Positions 11,281 to 22,818 of a stretch of DNA of 64,000 nucleotides are shown piece by piece (position 1 is the stretch's first letter; each line of letters opens with the position of its first letter). Where the stretch lies: positions 7,430,501 to 7,494,500 of the forward strand of contig CM067064.1 of assembly GCA_033980235.1 (NCBI GenBank). Direction: 5' to 3'. This DNA is from Diadema setosum (Eukaryota > Echinodermata > Echinoidea > Diadematoida > Diadematidae). The notes beneath the pieces are model-generated. The model was given only the letters and a program-made list of their open reading frames with translations, ran no database searches and had not been told where the DNA came from. Position numbers and translations under genes: made by a program.

Positions 11281-11829
11281 CAGTTGAACCTCTCGTATCC
11301 GGACAAGTCGGGACCGGGGCTCGTCCGGATAAGAGATTTGGCCGGATACGGGAGACTCAATGCTTTATACATGTACATATACATACACATGTACAGTGTA
11401 CTGATGTAGCCCATTGTAGTACCACAATGTAGTAATGTGTATACTGCAACATTTTCATTGTTACACTCAGTAACAGACCCCAAAATAGAGGTTCGTGTTT
11501 CAAGAATGAAATCATTTTCTTTTATAAATTCTTGGGATGATTTACCTAAATAATTATTAAGAAATGTATCAAGTATATCGTCTGTTGAGAATGAGAAGGG
11601 CGTTAAGTGGTCTTGAACACTATGGGTTTAGCGGCAACTTAACGCCCTTATCATTCTCAACCGACGATATGTAATTCATGTGCGTTTGTGTAGGAGTTCT
11701 CAAGGAGTTGGGAATCTCCCTTTCCTCCCGTAATTATTAAAAAAGATAAAAAAAAAAATTGCGGCGAGATTGCGTCCGGATAATAGAGAGATCCGGATAA
11801 AGGGAGGCCGGATAATAGAGGTTCAACTG
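11281..11829 (+). repeat. pogo/Tigger-like MITE, subfamily 1 copy 1 (549 bp)
   Basis: Begins CAGTTGAACCTCTCGTATCC and ends GATAATAGAGGTTCAACTG, flanked by TA at 11279 and 11830. Subterminal TCCGGATAA and GGCCGGATA blocks repeat near both ends. The CAGT...TATCCGG terminus with a TA target is characteristic of pogo/Tigger elements. There is no transposase frame. A sibling in opposite orientation is at 51815. Confidence 0.87.
11575..11670. repeat. 96-bp hairpin inserted inside the pogo-like MITE
   Basis: Left arm ATATCGTCTGTTGAGAATGA continues AGGGCGTTAAGT; right arm begins ACTTAACGCCCTTATCATTC and ends GACGATAT. The sibling element at 51815 lacks this block: its complementary strand reads straight through AAGTAATATGTAATTCATG. 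The junctions in this copy read AGTATATCG and CGATATGTAA, so a TA duplication is likely. Confidence 0.85.
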
Positions 11830-12652
11830 TAACCTCTTTCTACTCGGCTTTTGGATGTTATTAAAGTGTGTATATGAATATAATAACTGTTTAATGGGGA
11901 GTGAATCTCAGGCTGAAAAAAAGGAAGAAAACTCATCAAAGTCAGATGAAGGCAACAAGCTAAAAAAAAAAAGGTCATATAACACGGCAAACAAATGACA
12001 GCAGACTTATGGCTCTTTGAAAGTCAAGAAGTCTGCAGACTGAGCCTTGTATTGTTTACTATAAAAATACCACCCTCTTTATATGACTGATGCTGCTGGT
12101 ATACATAAATCCATACATGTTTATATGAATGTCACTGTTTTTTTTTAAACTTCATATTTAAGAGCTCGCTCTTATTGTGTTACCATTCAGAGGAAAGACA
12201 ATAGGCAGATAAAGAATTATAGATATACTGGGCTGCGGAATTTCATAGTCTATACCGTATCCAGCACATCCATTTTATGTTTCTCCGAAACTGTGTGCCA
12301 CATTTGTACTGTGTTTTTGAAATTTGAGCCCAGTTCATCAATGGTTGTTATGAGGAAATTCATTTGTTTTTATTTTATTCAATAATCAATGAATTGCGAT
12401 TTCTTTTCATAACATGCATGACTTTAAAATCTTTGCCATTACTACGTGCAAACAGTCGCTGCTTGTAGTTACCAAATGTGGGAATAGTTTCAGGAAATAG
12501 TCAAACCACTCTTTGTGCAAAGCTGGCAATAGCAATTTTTTTTTTTTTTAACAAATTAACTCTAATTTCATTCACGTTTATCTTTGTGATCTTGTTTGTG
12601 AAATGCATGGTCTCCATCACACATTAAAAGATTAAAGTTGCCCCTGAATATA

Positions 12653-12868
12653 CCATAAAAGCTGTTATATTTGTGACAGTTTTATAATTTTGTGAATTTT
12701 GCAATTCACTGTTGGGTCTCGAAATTAACAACGGCGAAAAACATTGCCAATGGGCAGGCATTAGGGGACTTGCGAAAGCCTCGCTGTCAAATCACAAACA
12801 CAACATCTCGCAAATATGTCTGACCTCATTCACAAAAGTATCTGTATGCAAAAATGACAGCTTTACAG
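12653..12868 (+). repeat. TA-flanked CTGTAAAA-type MITE, decayed (216 bp)
   Basis: Left end CCATAAAAGCTGTTATA and right end ACAGCTTTACAG are imperfect inverted repeats flanked by TA. Its right half (ACAACATCTCGCAAATATGTC) matches the fragment at 26600-26682. The interior has GTGAATTTTGC and CTCGAAATTAAC typical of the other members. Confidence 0.65.
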
Positions 12869-13060
12869 TACGTGATACCAGGTATTCCTAGTGAAATGAC
12901 AGCTTTACAGTACGTGATACCAGGTATTCCTAGTCAAATGACAGCTTTACAGTACGTGATACCAGGTATTCCTAGTGAAATGACAGCTTTGCAGTACTGA
13001 TACCAGGTATTCCTAGTCAAATGACAGCTTTACAGTATGTGATACCAGGTATTCCTACTC
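12852..13060 (+). repeat. 42-bp minisatellite, five units
   Basis: Units begin at 12852, 12894, 12936, 12978 and 13019, each reading AAATGACAGCTTTACAGTA, then CGTGATACCAGGTATTCCTA. Successive copies differ by single bases (GTG/GTC); the fourth lost one base. The first unit overlaps the right end of the preceding MITE. Confidence 0.92.
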
Positions 13061-13120
13061 ATACTTTTAGGTGTTACAGTTTAACATTCTTTCCCGGTCA
13101 CAACTTTCTCACCACTACAG

Positions 13121-13327
13121 ACAGTTACCCCACCCCGACCATCACATGGCAATACAACGGCATCGATATCGTGGAGGGGCAGGAGAACCACCGCTTCACC
13201 ACGTCAGACCAGCGCCTCGTCATCCTGGCGACCAACGAGTCGGACCAGGGCACTTACACTTGCAAGGCCGTCAACAGCGACTATGGACGGACCCAGATCA
13301 GTCCCGCCATCACACTCACTGTTCAAG
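13121..13327 (+). CDS. sdk: sidekick exon: Ig domain 2, C-terminal part
   Basis: A 207-bp exon with acceptor accactacag before 13121 and donor gtagaa at 13328, phase 1 at both ends. It supplies the remainder of Ig2: ITW (Trp127), the strand-E motif RLVILATNESDQG, YTC (Cys165) and AVNSDYG...SPAITLTV. The LVILAT...SD.G.Y...AVN...G....SP pattern is the clearest Sidekick signature in the window. NES at Asn156 is a potential glycosylation site. A second AG four bases downstream (13125) would break the phase, so 13121 is preferred. A minisatellite of about five 42-bp units ends 60 bp before the exon. Confidence 0.94.
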
Positions 13328-14288
13328 GTAGAATCCGGGGCTCGTCAACTTGGTGCTTCTTTTCATGCACTAGTTCACACATCTTCTGTAAAGGGCAATT
13401 CTACTCTTTGCTCCTGACAACTGACATAAAACCCACGCCCCATAACAAGAAAGTCTCAAAAACAGCAACATCAAAAAAGTCTCAAAAAACAAAAAACGAA
13501 TGACTGTCCTCTCTATTAATAACAACCAGTGATGGATGATTTGAGTAGCAAAAGTTTCTTCTAAATCTTTCTATGAAGTAGAGGAATTTGATTTGTTTTT
13601 CTCACTGGTCATTGATATTGATCACGATAACATATCCGATGATAACAATAATGATACATTTATTAAGCGCGAAAAGCACATGCTTCTCTATGCGCTGTAC
13701 AATTCAGGTACAACATACAAACAGATGACTAACAATTATAACAATCAACATACAAATGTAATAGATACAATAATTAACAAAAGGGGTAATGAATGTTTAT
13801 CTTGATCAAGGGAGACAGAAAAGGTGTGTTTTGAGACTGGATTTGAAATTTGCAATATTGGGTACACATCAAATGTTTTATGAGAGATTGTTCCAAAGGT
13901 TAGGTTAAATATTTAGGATTAGGACAAATAAAATACTGATATCAGCACCTATTATATGATTAAAATCAAGTTGAACAAGGGGTTGGCTTTTAAGTTCTAG
14001 ACAGTAGCATCAAATTTGAAAAAGGTGCTTTGAGGTTGTCATACCAGTATGACAGATTCTTCTGAGGCCTTTCTAGCAGATTTGATATAAAAAAGTGAAA
14101 AAATAAAACCAACAACAACAAAGCAACCCCCCCCCCAAAAAAAAACAACAACAAAAAACACACAAACAGACTACAAGTAAATTGCAAACACTGTATCCAT
14201 CTTGGCAATCCAATCACAGGGATTGCCAATTTGGCAGTGATCACTGATTAATTTTTTCTCCCCTTTTCTCTTTCTTTTCCCCCTCCAG
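13328..14288 (+). other. intron 3 of sidekick
   Basis: 961 bp. At 13640-13712 there is a short stretch (ATTTATTAAGCGCGAAAAGC ... GCGCTGTACAATTC) resembling the terminal stem of a common dispersed animal repeat with AAGCGC...GCGCTTTACA ends; low confidence. A C9/A9 run lies at about 14127. Otherwise nothing. Confidence 0.6.
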
Positions 14289-14400
14289 GTACCTTTCCCA
14301 CTGCTCCGTTCGTTCAACCCTCACTGGTTATTCCCCCAAAGGACACGGTGGTAACGCCGGGACAGACTTTCGTCGAGATGGAGTGCATCGTGAATGCAGT
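14289..14400 (+). CDS. sdk: sidekick exon: Ig domain 3, N-terminal part
   Basis: A 112-bp exon with a strong polypyrimidine tract and acceptor ccctccag before 14289. The donor gtgagt is at 14401. It enters in phase 1 and leaves in phase 2. It encodes the Ig2-Ig3 linker and strands A-B of Ig3: VIPPKDTVVTPGQ, then VEMEC (Cys219) and IVNA. The PPK.T.V..G......EC..NA pattern is that expected of Sidekick Ig3. A second GT two bases earlier (14399) would give phase 0 and does not fit the next exon, so 14400 is the better end. Confidence 0.91.
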
Positions 14401-14706
14401 GTGAGTTGCCCGCATCTCTGTCATTCAAGGACTGTAGTACAAAAAACCATAACGAGAGATTTCATTGTGTCAGTTGGGTGGCTTAAAGGAAGTGGTCAGA
14501 CCAAGCTTTCCCACTACGTGAACAAGATCCCTTCATTCTCTTCTTAATCAGATTAAATGTTATATGTGTGTGATTTTTGTCTTTGATATGAATAGTGTAA
14601 GTTTGTTTTGTTTGTTTCTCCTCCAAATGTCATCAGTGATGCACAGAAAATCAAAGAAAAACATATATTTTAGGGGGTATTCGTGGTGATTTGCAGTATA
14701 ATGATT

Positions 14707-15372
14707 TGTGACCCACTACAACAAAAGGATCCTAAAGTCGCTGATGGCTGAGCCGAGAAAATCGAGTTTGAAGTCACATCATCAAAATTGGTCAAAACAA
14801 CCGGATTTCTGTTTTTGACATAATTTTGTAGTCTAAGGTTTTTATTATCATCTGCCGAAATTTCGAAGCTAAATGATCACAGGAAAGGCAAGAAATCAGC
14901 ATTTTTCTGGGCCATGGTTTTCCGACTGTCAACATAACAGAAACGTGTCCGATGATTTGGATTTAGCACTGCAGCGAGACTCCGCCCCTAGCAACGAGGG
15001 GGTGATCTTATTGGTCAGTGCATGGTATCTTGATAACTGATTGGTCGTGCGTAGACCGCTGGCACTAAGCTTGAATGAACATCGCGGAGGTCGCTAAGAG
15101 CTTACCTTCTATTGTCAAGCGGTGAAACTGTCTCGCCTCTCCCTGATCATGATAGCGTCGGAAGGAAAACTTTGAAGGCGGTTTTCTCGGAATTCTGATT
15201 TCCTCAACCACTTGACATGCGCTAATAAAATAATCGATATCTCTGCAACCGAGTACATTTATGAGTTGTGCTATGTATCAAATTAAAGTAGAAGAGTAAG
15301 GGAATAATATCATGCCATTTTCAGAAAATTGTCCTCCCCGACTTTCGGATCCTTTTGTTGTAGCGGGTCACA
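14707..15372 (+). repeat. 666-bp inverted-end repeat, copy 1
   Basis: Left end TGTGACCCACTACAACAAAA and right end TTTTGTTGTAGCGGGTCACA are inverted. GGATCC follows each terminus. The interior has CTCCGCCCCTAGCAACGAGG. A copy of almost equal length and the same orientation is at 19673. No coding frame; the superfamily is undetermined because the target duplication is unclear. Confidence 0.85.
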
Positions 15373-15425
15373 TTTTTAGTAGGTAATGCATCTATAGACA
15401 AACTTGCAGTTTGAATAGACATAAT

Positions 15426-15751
15426 GGCCCGAATTCACGAAGGTGGTACAAATGAAACCATGGTTTAAACCATGGACAAAAACCATGGAGCGCCAAGTGT
15501 CGCATGGATTATTTCGTTACAAAATCAGTCATTTCGTCGATGAAATGATTATTTTGTAACGAAATAACAAAATTTTGTAACTAAATGAACATTTCGTCCA
15601 CGGAATGATAATTTCGTTAACGAAACGGTCATTTTGTCGACGAAATGACCCATTTCGTAACGAAATATTCCATGCGACACTTGGCGTTCCATGGTTTTTG
15701 TCCATGGTTTAAACCATGGTTTCATTTGTACCACCTTTGTGAATTCGGGCC
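15426..15751. repeat. foldback element with ATTTCGT/ACGAAAT array (326 bp)
   Basis: Ends GGCCCGAATTCACGAAGGTG and CACCTTTGTGAATTCGGGCC pair. They are followed inward by the palindromic CCATGGTTTAAACCATGG on both sides and CGCCAAGTGTCGCATGG with its complement. The core is a run of about ten alternating ATTTCGT and ACGAAAT words. No frame is meaningful. Confidence 0.85.
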
Positions 15752-16230
15752 AATATGTCTTATGTCTTGTTTTCTTATTTCAACATATTGTATGAAATAA
15801 AATGGATTACATTTGGATACTATAGCACTCACGGAGTAACTGAAAGTAACATTGCTCTCCGACTGATTTAAGGGAGTGATTGGGCGATTCATTCTTATGA
15901 TGTATTTCCTGTAGCATTCCTGAAGCTGATCATGTACAAGACCTCTTGGAGTTACATTCCTTCCTGTTCTAACACTCACTTTCATATATTTTGATAGCTG
16001 AATGTTCAAGTAATGTGAGTTGTAAAGACTACAGCATTAACAAGCAATCAATATAATGAGAGAGTTTTCCTTTCAGGGAATGTACTTATGATACCTCTTA
16101 ACTTGATTTCCCTAAAAGTAAATTCTTGCCTGCAGTGGGGCATCTTCTGTCTAAAGTTACAGTGGTAATTCTTTTTTAATCAGAATATATAATTATATGT
16201 ATGTTTTGATTTTCATGTTGGTCTCTCAAG

Positions 16231-16412
16231 GCCTTTGGCAGCTATCCAGGTCACGTGGTACAAGGATGGCGCCATGCGGCAGCAGGGGTCAAACCCCGTC
16301 TACGCCATCTTCAACCCAACAGAGATGGATGCGGGCTCGTACCGGTGCGACGTCCAGCTTCTTGGGTCCAGCTTCGATTCCATCTCAGCCACTGCTGATC
16401 TCACCTACTACA
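16231..16412 (+). CDS. sdk: sidekick exon: Ig domain 3, C-terminal part
   Basis: A 182-bp exon with acceptor gtctctcaag before 16231 and donor gtaagt at 16413, entering in phase 2 and leaving in phase 1. The split codon restores Val224 and the frame continues PLAAIQVTWYKDG (Trp233), then FNPTEMDAGSYRC (Cys263) and strands F-G ending ADLTYY. Together with the previous exon it completes Ig3. The NP.E.DAG.Y.C pattern agrees with the NPTGSDAG-like turn of Sidekick Ig3. The next exon that continues the protein is 41 kb away, by far the largest gap in this part of the gene. Confidence 0.94.
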
Positions 16413-19400
16413 GTAAGTCATACTAACTTTATGGAATTTTTAGTCATAATTTGTTCATGTCCTTTTTCTTCCTCCTTTTTTTTTCTTCTTTTGCACCATC
16501 TTGTATGTGTGTATGTGTATTGTCTTTTTTCGCAAATTTAGTTATGATGTTTTGGAGAAAAATAAACAAACAGAAGTCCTGTATGTATGTCCAGATTTGC
16601 TACAACAGGATCCTTGTTTTGTTTGTTTTGTATTTGAGAAGCTGATGAGGCGACCGGTTCACAAGAAAGCCTCAGACTGTCTCACCTTTATTGAATTAAG
16701 CATTTTTTTCCCCTCACGTGTGCACTTAACAGCAAACTCTGAGAGTGCCTGTCTGTATTAGCTTCATCAAGGGATGCATCACATGGTCATTCCACTTTTG
16801 AATCAAAAGCACAAGAGTAGACACCCCCTTCCATTTTTTCTTTTCTGTTCCCATCCCTGATGACAAGAGGGAGTAGATGCAACTTTGATATTCGTGTTTA
16901 CTTGTGGCCGAGGTGGTGTTTTTGCCGTCATGTTGCTGGCTGTCATGACACAGCTGTGCTTACCTCCTCTCCCTCCTGGAAATTGGATGCTTGGGTGATG
17001 AATTTGCGAGCCGGCAATCGGAAATGCTTGAGAAAATAAAGAGACCGTGCCACCCCGGGAGAACAGACTGTTAAAAGTTGATACCGCAATTTGAAAAACG
17101 TTGCCAAACATCCCGTCTTCACCGAGCCTTCTGCCTGCTTTTGCTGTGGGAGCAGCGTGTAGAGGTGAGAAGGAAATCTGTTGAGAGAGCGCAAATGTGC
17201 GATGTGGCAGGCCTCGCTTGGCAAGCTGCCATGTGTTGGAGGATAATCACTTGAGAAGTCGGGGTGTCTGGTAGCATATCTGACTCCTTATGACTTCCCT
17301 GCCAGTGAAGGAACACCTCTCAATTTCCCCGCAAAGTAGAACAGGGAGTAAAAGACTTTCAGAAAAAAAATACTAATATGTTTTTTTAATCAATCAAATC
17401 AAAGAGGAAAAGTGGAGTGAAATACTATCAGAGAAAATATGTATTTTTTTCAAATCAATCAAATCAAAAGAGGAAAAGTGGAAAAAACAAAAGCAGAAGA
17501 AAAAAATGTAATTGAAGACTAAAATAAAATGCAAATGTGTTTGACTGAAGACACAGGCTAGTCAGTTTTCTACAGCAGTGCAAGACGTCAATCACTCTTT
17601 TTTTTCACTTTCTAGATATACTGTAAAGTTATGCCACATGAGTTTACTAGATTTAAACCCATAAAAGTGGCATTCTTTACTGCAGTGACTCAGTAAAATA
17701 TCATGGTACTGCCAACTTCAAATTTGAGTCTTCTTTCAGTCAAACTGATAACTAGTGCAACTGTATAAATTAGAAGGACATGAAGCACAAGAGAGTCAGA
17801 AGCTTGTGAGAAAGGAAAAATCCCCCAGTCCTTGAAGTTGCAGATAAGAAGTGTGTATGATGCTAAGAACACATCGAGCCATAAAAGCTGCTTTAGATAA
17901 CTTTTCCAGTAATTTTGAACTCTACACTCACTATTTTAGACATTGAAGCTACCTTGTGTGCAAATTAAAAACCTGAAGTTGTAGGAAGAAAACATGAGAG
18001 CTGTCTTCAAGTTGATATGTTAGTTACATCAAAATGTGATGTAGAGAAAGAAGTGTGCAAACTTCATGAATGCTTGATCCTCCTAGACTTTCTCTGTCAC
18101 ACACACACACACACACACGTATGCCACACACGTGCAGGAGGATGACATATTCTGCTCAGCATAGATTACATAGTGCTAATGATGCCTGTCACACAGTCCA
18201 AGCCAAACACTTGACAGGCAGTACCAATGAATGTGAGTGGCCCACGGGATCTAAAGAGACCAAATGGCTGCATCTCTTACCGCATGGTTTTGTGTGGTCA
18301 TGTGTGTGGCCATTTCTTATTTGTCTGTGTGCATATGTGGGTATGTGTGAGTTTAGGGACGTACTGAATAAGTTCATCAAAAGTGGAACATATGTGTATT
18401 CACCTGTTCTGTTTCATTATATTTGATGAATATCCACACCAATACTGTTTATTGGAAACATTTTGAATTAAATAACAAACTCTTCACTAATCTGTGATAC
18501 AATCATTTTAATATGAAATCATAAAAAGGCAATCACATGAATTTTACCAGGATACTATGAGAAAAAAGAGAGTGATCTATTATGATATAGCAATTTTGCA
18601 GTACAAACTTCAAGTATGCAGTGTATTTAACGTAGGCACGGATATTATAGTAAAACATTTCATGCATATAGCACAAATCAGATTATATAGAAAGAGGATA
18701 CAAACTCATTCAGCAAGACAAAGATTAGGAAAGAATAAATTCCCAGCTCTAAACTGAACAGAATGCTGATAGGCTGAGTTAGAGATTGAGATGTCTTGTG
18801 TAATAGATATCACAAATTACAGCAATAAATATCCATTCCAGTGACGTAAGTGCATGGAAAAAAAAAGTAAAAAAAGAGAGAAAGAGTTGTAAAAATAGAT
18901 GGGAGGAAAAAGTAAATCAGATATAGTCTTGAATGAGGCTTTTGAAGACACCGGGAAGAACAAATGTGAACATAACTCTTTTGATGCGGTGCAGGCTTTT
19001 CAAATTGTATATTCCCATTTCAAACAAATGACTCACAAATTAACACGGCCCCAAATGTGAGGGAAGGAAAATCTGGCAAAGGCTGTTTATTTGCAGAGGC
19101 GGGTCACATGTCCTCTACCGTTCCACACCAGACAGCTAGTTTATGCAACGGATACGACTGTGTATACTGCCCTCCCCATTTACGAGATTGAATCACGGCA
19201 GAAGTCTTGTGGCCCCTTCTTTTCCAGAGCCGCCAACCCCAGAAATAAATTGATGGGACTACAGCAGAGTCACCCCCGAATGACACACCTTGGCATTATC
19301 ACTTTTCATTTGATCGCTTTCAGTTCGGGGCTCTTTCAGCTGCTCGCTTTCAACGAATGAGTTTATACTCTGCAGGTCTGTCAGACTGGTGATAATTGTT

Positions 19401-19672
19401 CATCCCGATGTAAATGGTACGAGAAGTTCGTGATGCCATCTCAATGTTTACGCGAACTCTCATCTTGCACGGCATAGAAGGTCGGAGAGAATTACATCTG
19501 TTTATGCTCGAGAAAGTTCCTGATAATGGACAAATATTAAATGCAAAAAAACACAGAGAACTTACAACAGAGCTGTATTAAGGTACATACGAGGATGAGA
19601 TCACACTAATAGGTTAGAGAAGATTTTATCACACATACATGGCATAAAAGGGGGTTGTCTTTCCAGAGTATA
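16413..19672 (+). other. unique intronic sequence
   Basis: Apart from a CA microsatellite at 18098-18118 and A-rich stretches near 17350-17520, I recognise no repeat or coding region. 16900-17330 and 19080-19500 are less AT-rich than their surroundings and could be cis-regulatory; this is inference from composition only. Confidence 0.4.
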
Positions 19673-20341
19673 TGTGACCCGCTACAACAAAAAGATCCTA
19701 AAGTCGCTGACGGCTGAGCTGAGAAAATCGAGGTTGACGTCACAGCATCAAAATTGGTGAAATCAATCGGATTTCTGTTTTTGGCATAATTTTGTAGTCC
19801 TATGTTTTGTCTATCATCTGCGGAAATTTCGAAGCTATATGATCAAAGGAAAGGCAAGAAATCAGCGTTTTTCTGGGCCATGATTTTCTGACTTTATAAC
19901 GTAACAGGAACGTGTCCGAAGATTTGGATTGAACGCCGCAGTTAGACTCCGCCCCTAGCAACGAGGGAGTGATCTTATTGGTCAGTGCGTGGCATCCTGA
20001 TTACTGATTTGGTCATGCGTAGACCACTAGCGCTAAGCTTGAATGAACATTGCGGAGGTCGCTAGGAGCATACCATCTATTGTCAAGCGGTGAAAACTGT
20101 CTCGCCTCCCCTTGATCATGATAGTGTTGGAAGGAAACTTTGAAGGCGTTTTTCTCGAAACTCTTGATTTCCACAACCACTTGACATGCGCTATAAAAAT
20201 CATTGATATCTCCGTAACCAAGTACTTTTATGAGTTGTGCTATATATGAAATTAGAGAAGAAGAGTAAGGGAATAATGTCACGCCATTTTCAGAAAATTG
20301 TCCTCCCCGACTTTCGGATCCTTTTGTTGTAGCGGGTCACA
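19673..20341 (+). repeat. 669-bp inverted-end repeat, copy 2
   Basis: Termini TGTGACCCGCTACAACAAAA and TTTTGTTGTAGCGGGTCACA. Base-for-base similar to the copy at 14707 over its whole length, including CCGCCCCTAGCAACGAGG, with scattered substitutions and small indels. Confidence 0.87.
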
Positions 20342-22592
20342 TATGTTCTCATCAGCTAAAATCCCAACCTACACTCAGAAATGTAGAAAAGCCTCTTTAT
20401 TGATGTCAGAGGTTTGATATGAGATCTTTGCAGTAGAAATTAGCAATATTACCTTCAAAAGTGACTGAAAAGTATGTGTAGGGTATTCAAAAATAATATG
20501 AGGAAATACTTGTGTTTCTTAGTTGAGGTGTTTCTTAGTTTTAGGGAAATGTGACTAATTGCCAGTGATGCCAGCAAATAGGCAGAATTGTCCACAGTTT
20601 TTCAAATGTCAGTCACTATGTCTATATGCTGGTGATATGTTCATTGGAGATCGCATTTTATACCGTCTTTCAGAGGCACTTCCAGTGAGCTTATGTTTTA
20701 GAGAAGTCCTTCTACAAAAACCAAGTATTCTGTTGATACAGAGATTATGTGCGTCCGTTACAAAGTAAACAACCAGCAGTTACCGTGCCGTGTAGTTTTG
20801 ACTTGATCCGTGTTTCCACACACTATAGGGAGGTTGCATGATAAAAGACTGAAATAACGCGGCAGACTTTACGGAGACTTTATGTAAAAAGAAAAGCAAG
20901 GAGACAGATACAGACACAGGCATCCACGATATCCAGATATCGTGAGAAACCAGATAAAATTAGGTGATGGTCATGGTCTTTTGACAGATCTGTTTTTCCC
21001 CTCATTCTCCAAAGTTCTGTTCTTTTGCAAAAGACTTCAATGCTCACACAGATAATCTCGAGGAGATGCTTCCATTTTTTTTTATAAGCATCCCAAGAAC
21101 AGGGAAGTCTTCTGACGATGCATTTTTTTAAGCATATATTTCATGTTTTGAACGTCTGTGTTGCATTCATCCAAACACCTACGGGGAACAGAGGATCATC
21201 TTTCTCCTGGGACAGGTGGTAGCTTTGTGAAGATGATTTTGAGGGTTAAGAAAGCATGATGAAGGCAGCGATGCTATGCCAGCCATCACGCTTTGGGTGT
21301 ATCACAAGACAGCAGAACCCGATGAGGAAAGAAGCAGTGGGGTGGCCACGCACCGAGATATTAGATTTCAGATAACCCAGACTCAGATGTATTTATTAAT
21401 TGTGCAGCATGGGGCATCAGGTGGAGCAAACGAAAACATCCCACGGAACAAGACAGAAAGATGATAGTGTTTACGATTCCGTGCTGGTGGAACATTCCAG
21501 GAACTATAAAAAACCGGGTCGGTCAATGAGAGCTCCCCGATCATCTTACCTTCCACTAACAGGCTGTGCCAGAAACATTTTATAGACTGAGTTTTAATAG
21601 CACCAGTGGCTGTGAGGACACGATGATGAGTTCTCCAAAGTTCATTTTTCTCTTGAGCGGCTCTTCACTCCTCCTCACCTTTCTCCCAGCTCCCCCCCCC
21701 CCCACCCCCTCAGTCCCACCACTATTTCCCATTCACTGGCATGTTAATTCATTTAACCCAATTCACACAGAATCAAGCATTAAATCACCTCCCTGGTTTA
21801 CACAAGTACAATGATCAGTACAGACTTTATGTGCACCTGATGGGATGCTTGATATGCTAAGCTAATTGATATGCTAAACTACTGTATGTATACTCTGAAT
21901 ACTTGTTCACTCTTAGTCTTATTGCTTCTAGTCAGTTGCTTTGGTTTTACCCTCCCCTTCCCCCCCCCAAAAAAAAAAAAAAGATATGTAGAATGACTTC
22001 TTCTTGGATGTCAATTCCTGTCTATGGCAGCAATTATTCATAGACATGAATGGTGTGGAATGTTCCAATAATTGTAAATATGTATAGGTTTGCTGTTGAT
22101 ATCTTTGGAAAAAGAAATGACTATTGGTATGTTCTAATGTGACTCCATCCACCCAAGAGTGAAATTATAGATAATCAGCAAGGGGGAATTTGTTTAAACC
22201 CTGCAAATTTGTCTTAACCCTGCATCTTTTTATAGAAAGTTTAATTTGATAATTCATTAATTCTGAGAGTGGGATGTTGTCCAAATAGAGCTAATGTATC
22301 TTTCTGTGTATCACTCATTGTACAGGGAGAGCAGTTTGTGTAGGATGACCCACAGGTAAAGCTGTTCATTGAATATTGCAAACAGGTGACAATTCATGAA
22401 TAGCCATCAGAGAGTACAAATCTTTGTTCAAATGAGATCCAAAGGGATTTTCCAGGAGACAGGAAGATACCCCTCCCCCCCCAAAAAAAAAACAACACAC
22501 ACAACAACTAAAAAATAAATGTTCATCTAACATGATAACATCATTAATTGTCTTAGCAATAGGAAAAGTGTAGTGTTCCTTAGTACATGTTA
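20342..22592 (+). other. unique intronic sequence
   Basis: No repeat family or coding region recognised. A C-run at about 21691 and a C/A run at about 21961 are simple sequence. 20880-21600 has mixed composition without obvious decay and is a candidate regulatory island only by appearance. Confidence 0.4.
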
Positions 22593-22593
22593 A

Positions 22594-22818
22594 ATGGGGT
22601 CTGGGGCAACTACCCCCTGGGCAATTACCCCAGACCCTTCCCCTAACCTTAGCCCTAATAACCCTAATCCTAATCCTGAACCTAATCTAAACCCTAGCTC
22701 AAACTCTAACCCTAAACCTAACCCTAATCTTTACTCTAACTTTCCTTTATCACTAACAAGTATTAAGGGGGGGGGGGGGGGGGAGGTAATTGTCCTCGTG
22801 GGTATGAAATTGCCCTGA
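22594..22818 (+). repeat. telomere-like degenerate CCTAA repeat, copy 2
   Basis: Same plan as 1404: CCCCTGGGCAATTACCCC at the left, a core of degenerate CCCTAA/CCTAAT units (about 22640-22745), a G17 run, then GGTAATTGTCC and ATTGCCCTGATAG at the right. The core is not a perfect telomeric array. Confidence 0.7.

Larger units (their letters stand above)
7661..13120 (+). other. intron 2 of sidekick
   Basis: 5460 bp, including two abutting TTAA elements (7773, 7862), a GTT microsatellite (8458-8482), a possible LINE tail (8775-9105), a TA-flanked element at 10336, a pogo-like element with a nested insertion (11281), another TA-flanked element (12653) and a minisatellite. 9120-10330 and 11840-12650 show nothing recognisable beyond a C-run near 10026. 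Confidence 0.8.
14401..16230 (+). other. intron 4 of sidekick
   Basis: 1830 bp. It contains the 666-bp repeat at 14707 and the foldback at 15426. The remaining 14401-14700 and 15760-16230 show nothing recognisable. Confidence 0.8.

Noticed and set aside
12852..13060. CRISPR-like regular repeats
   Set aside because: Units are directly head to tail without variable spacers; this is a eukaryotic minisatellite.
13021..13120. Extending exon 3 upstream to the open frame start at 13021
   Set aside because: That part is minisatellite and intron; the acceptor at 13120 restores the correct phase and Ig fold.
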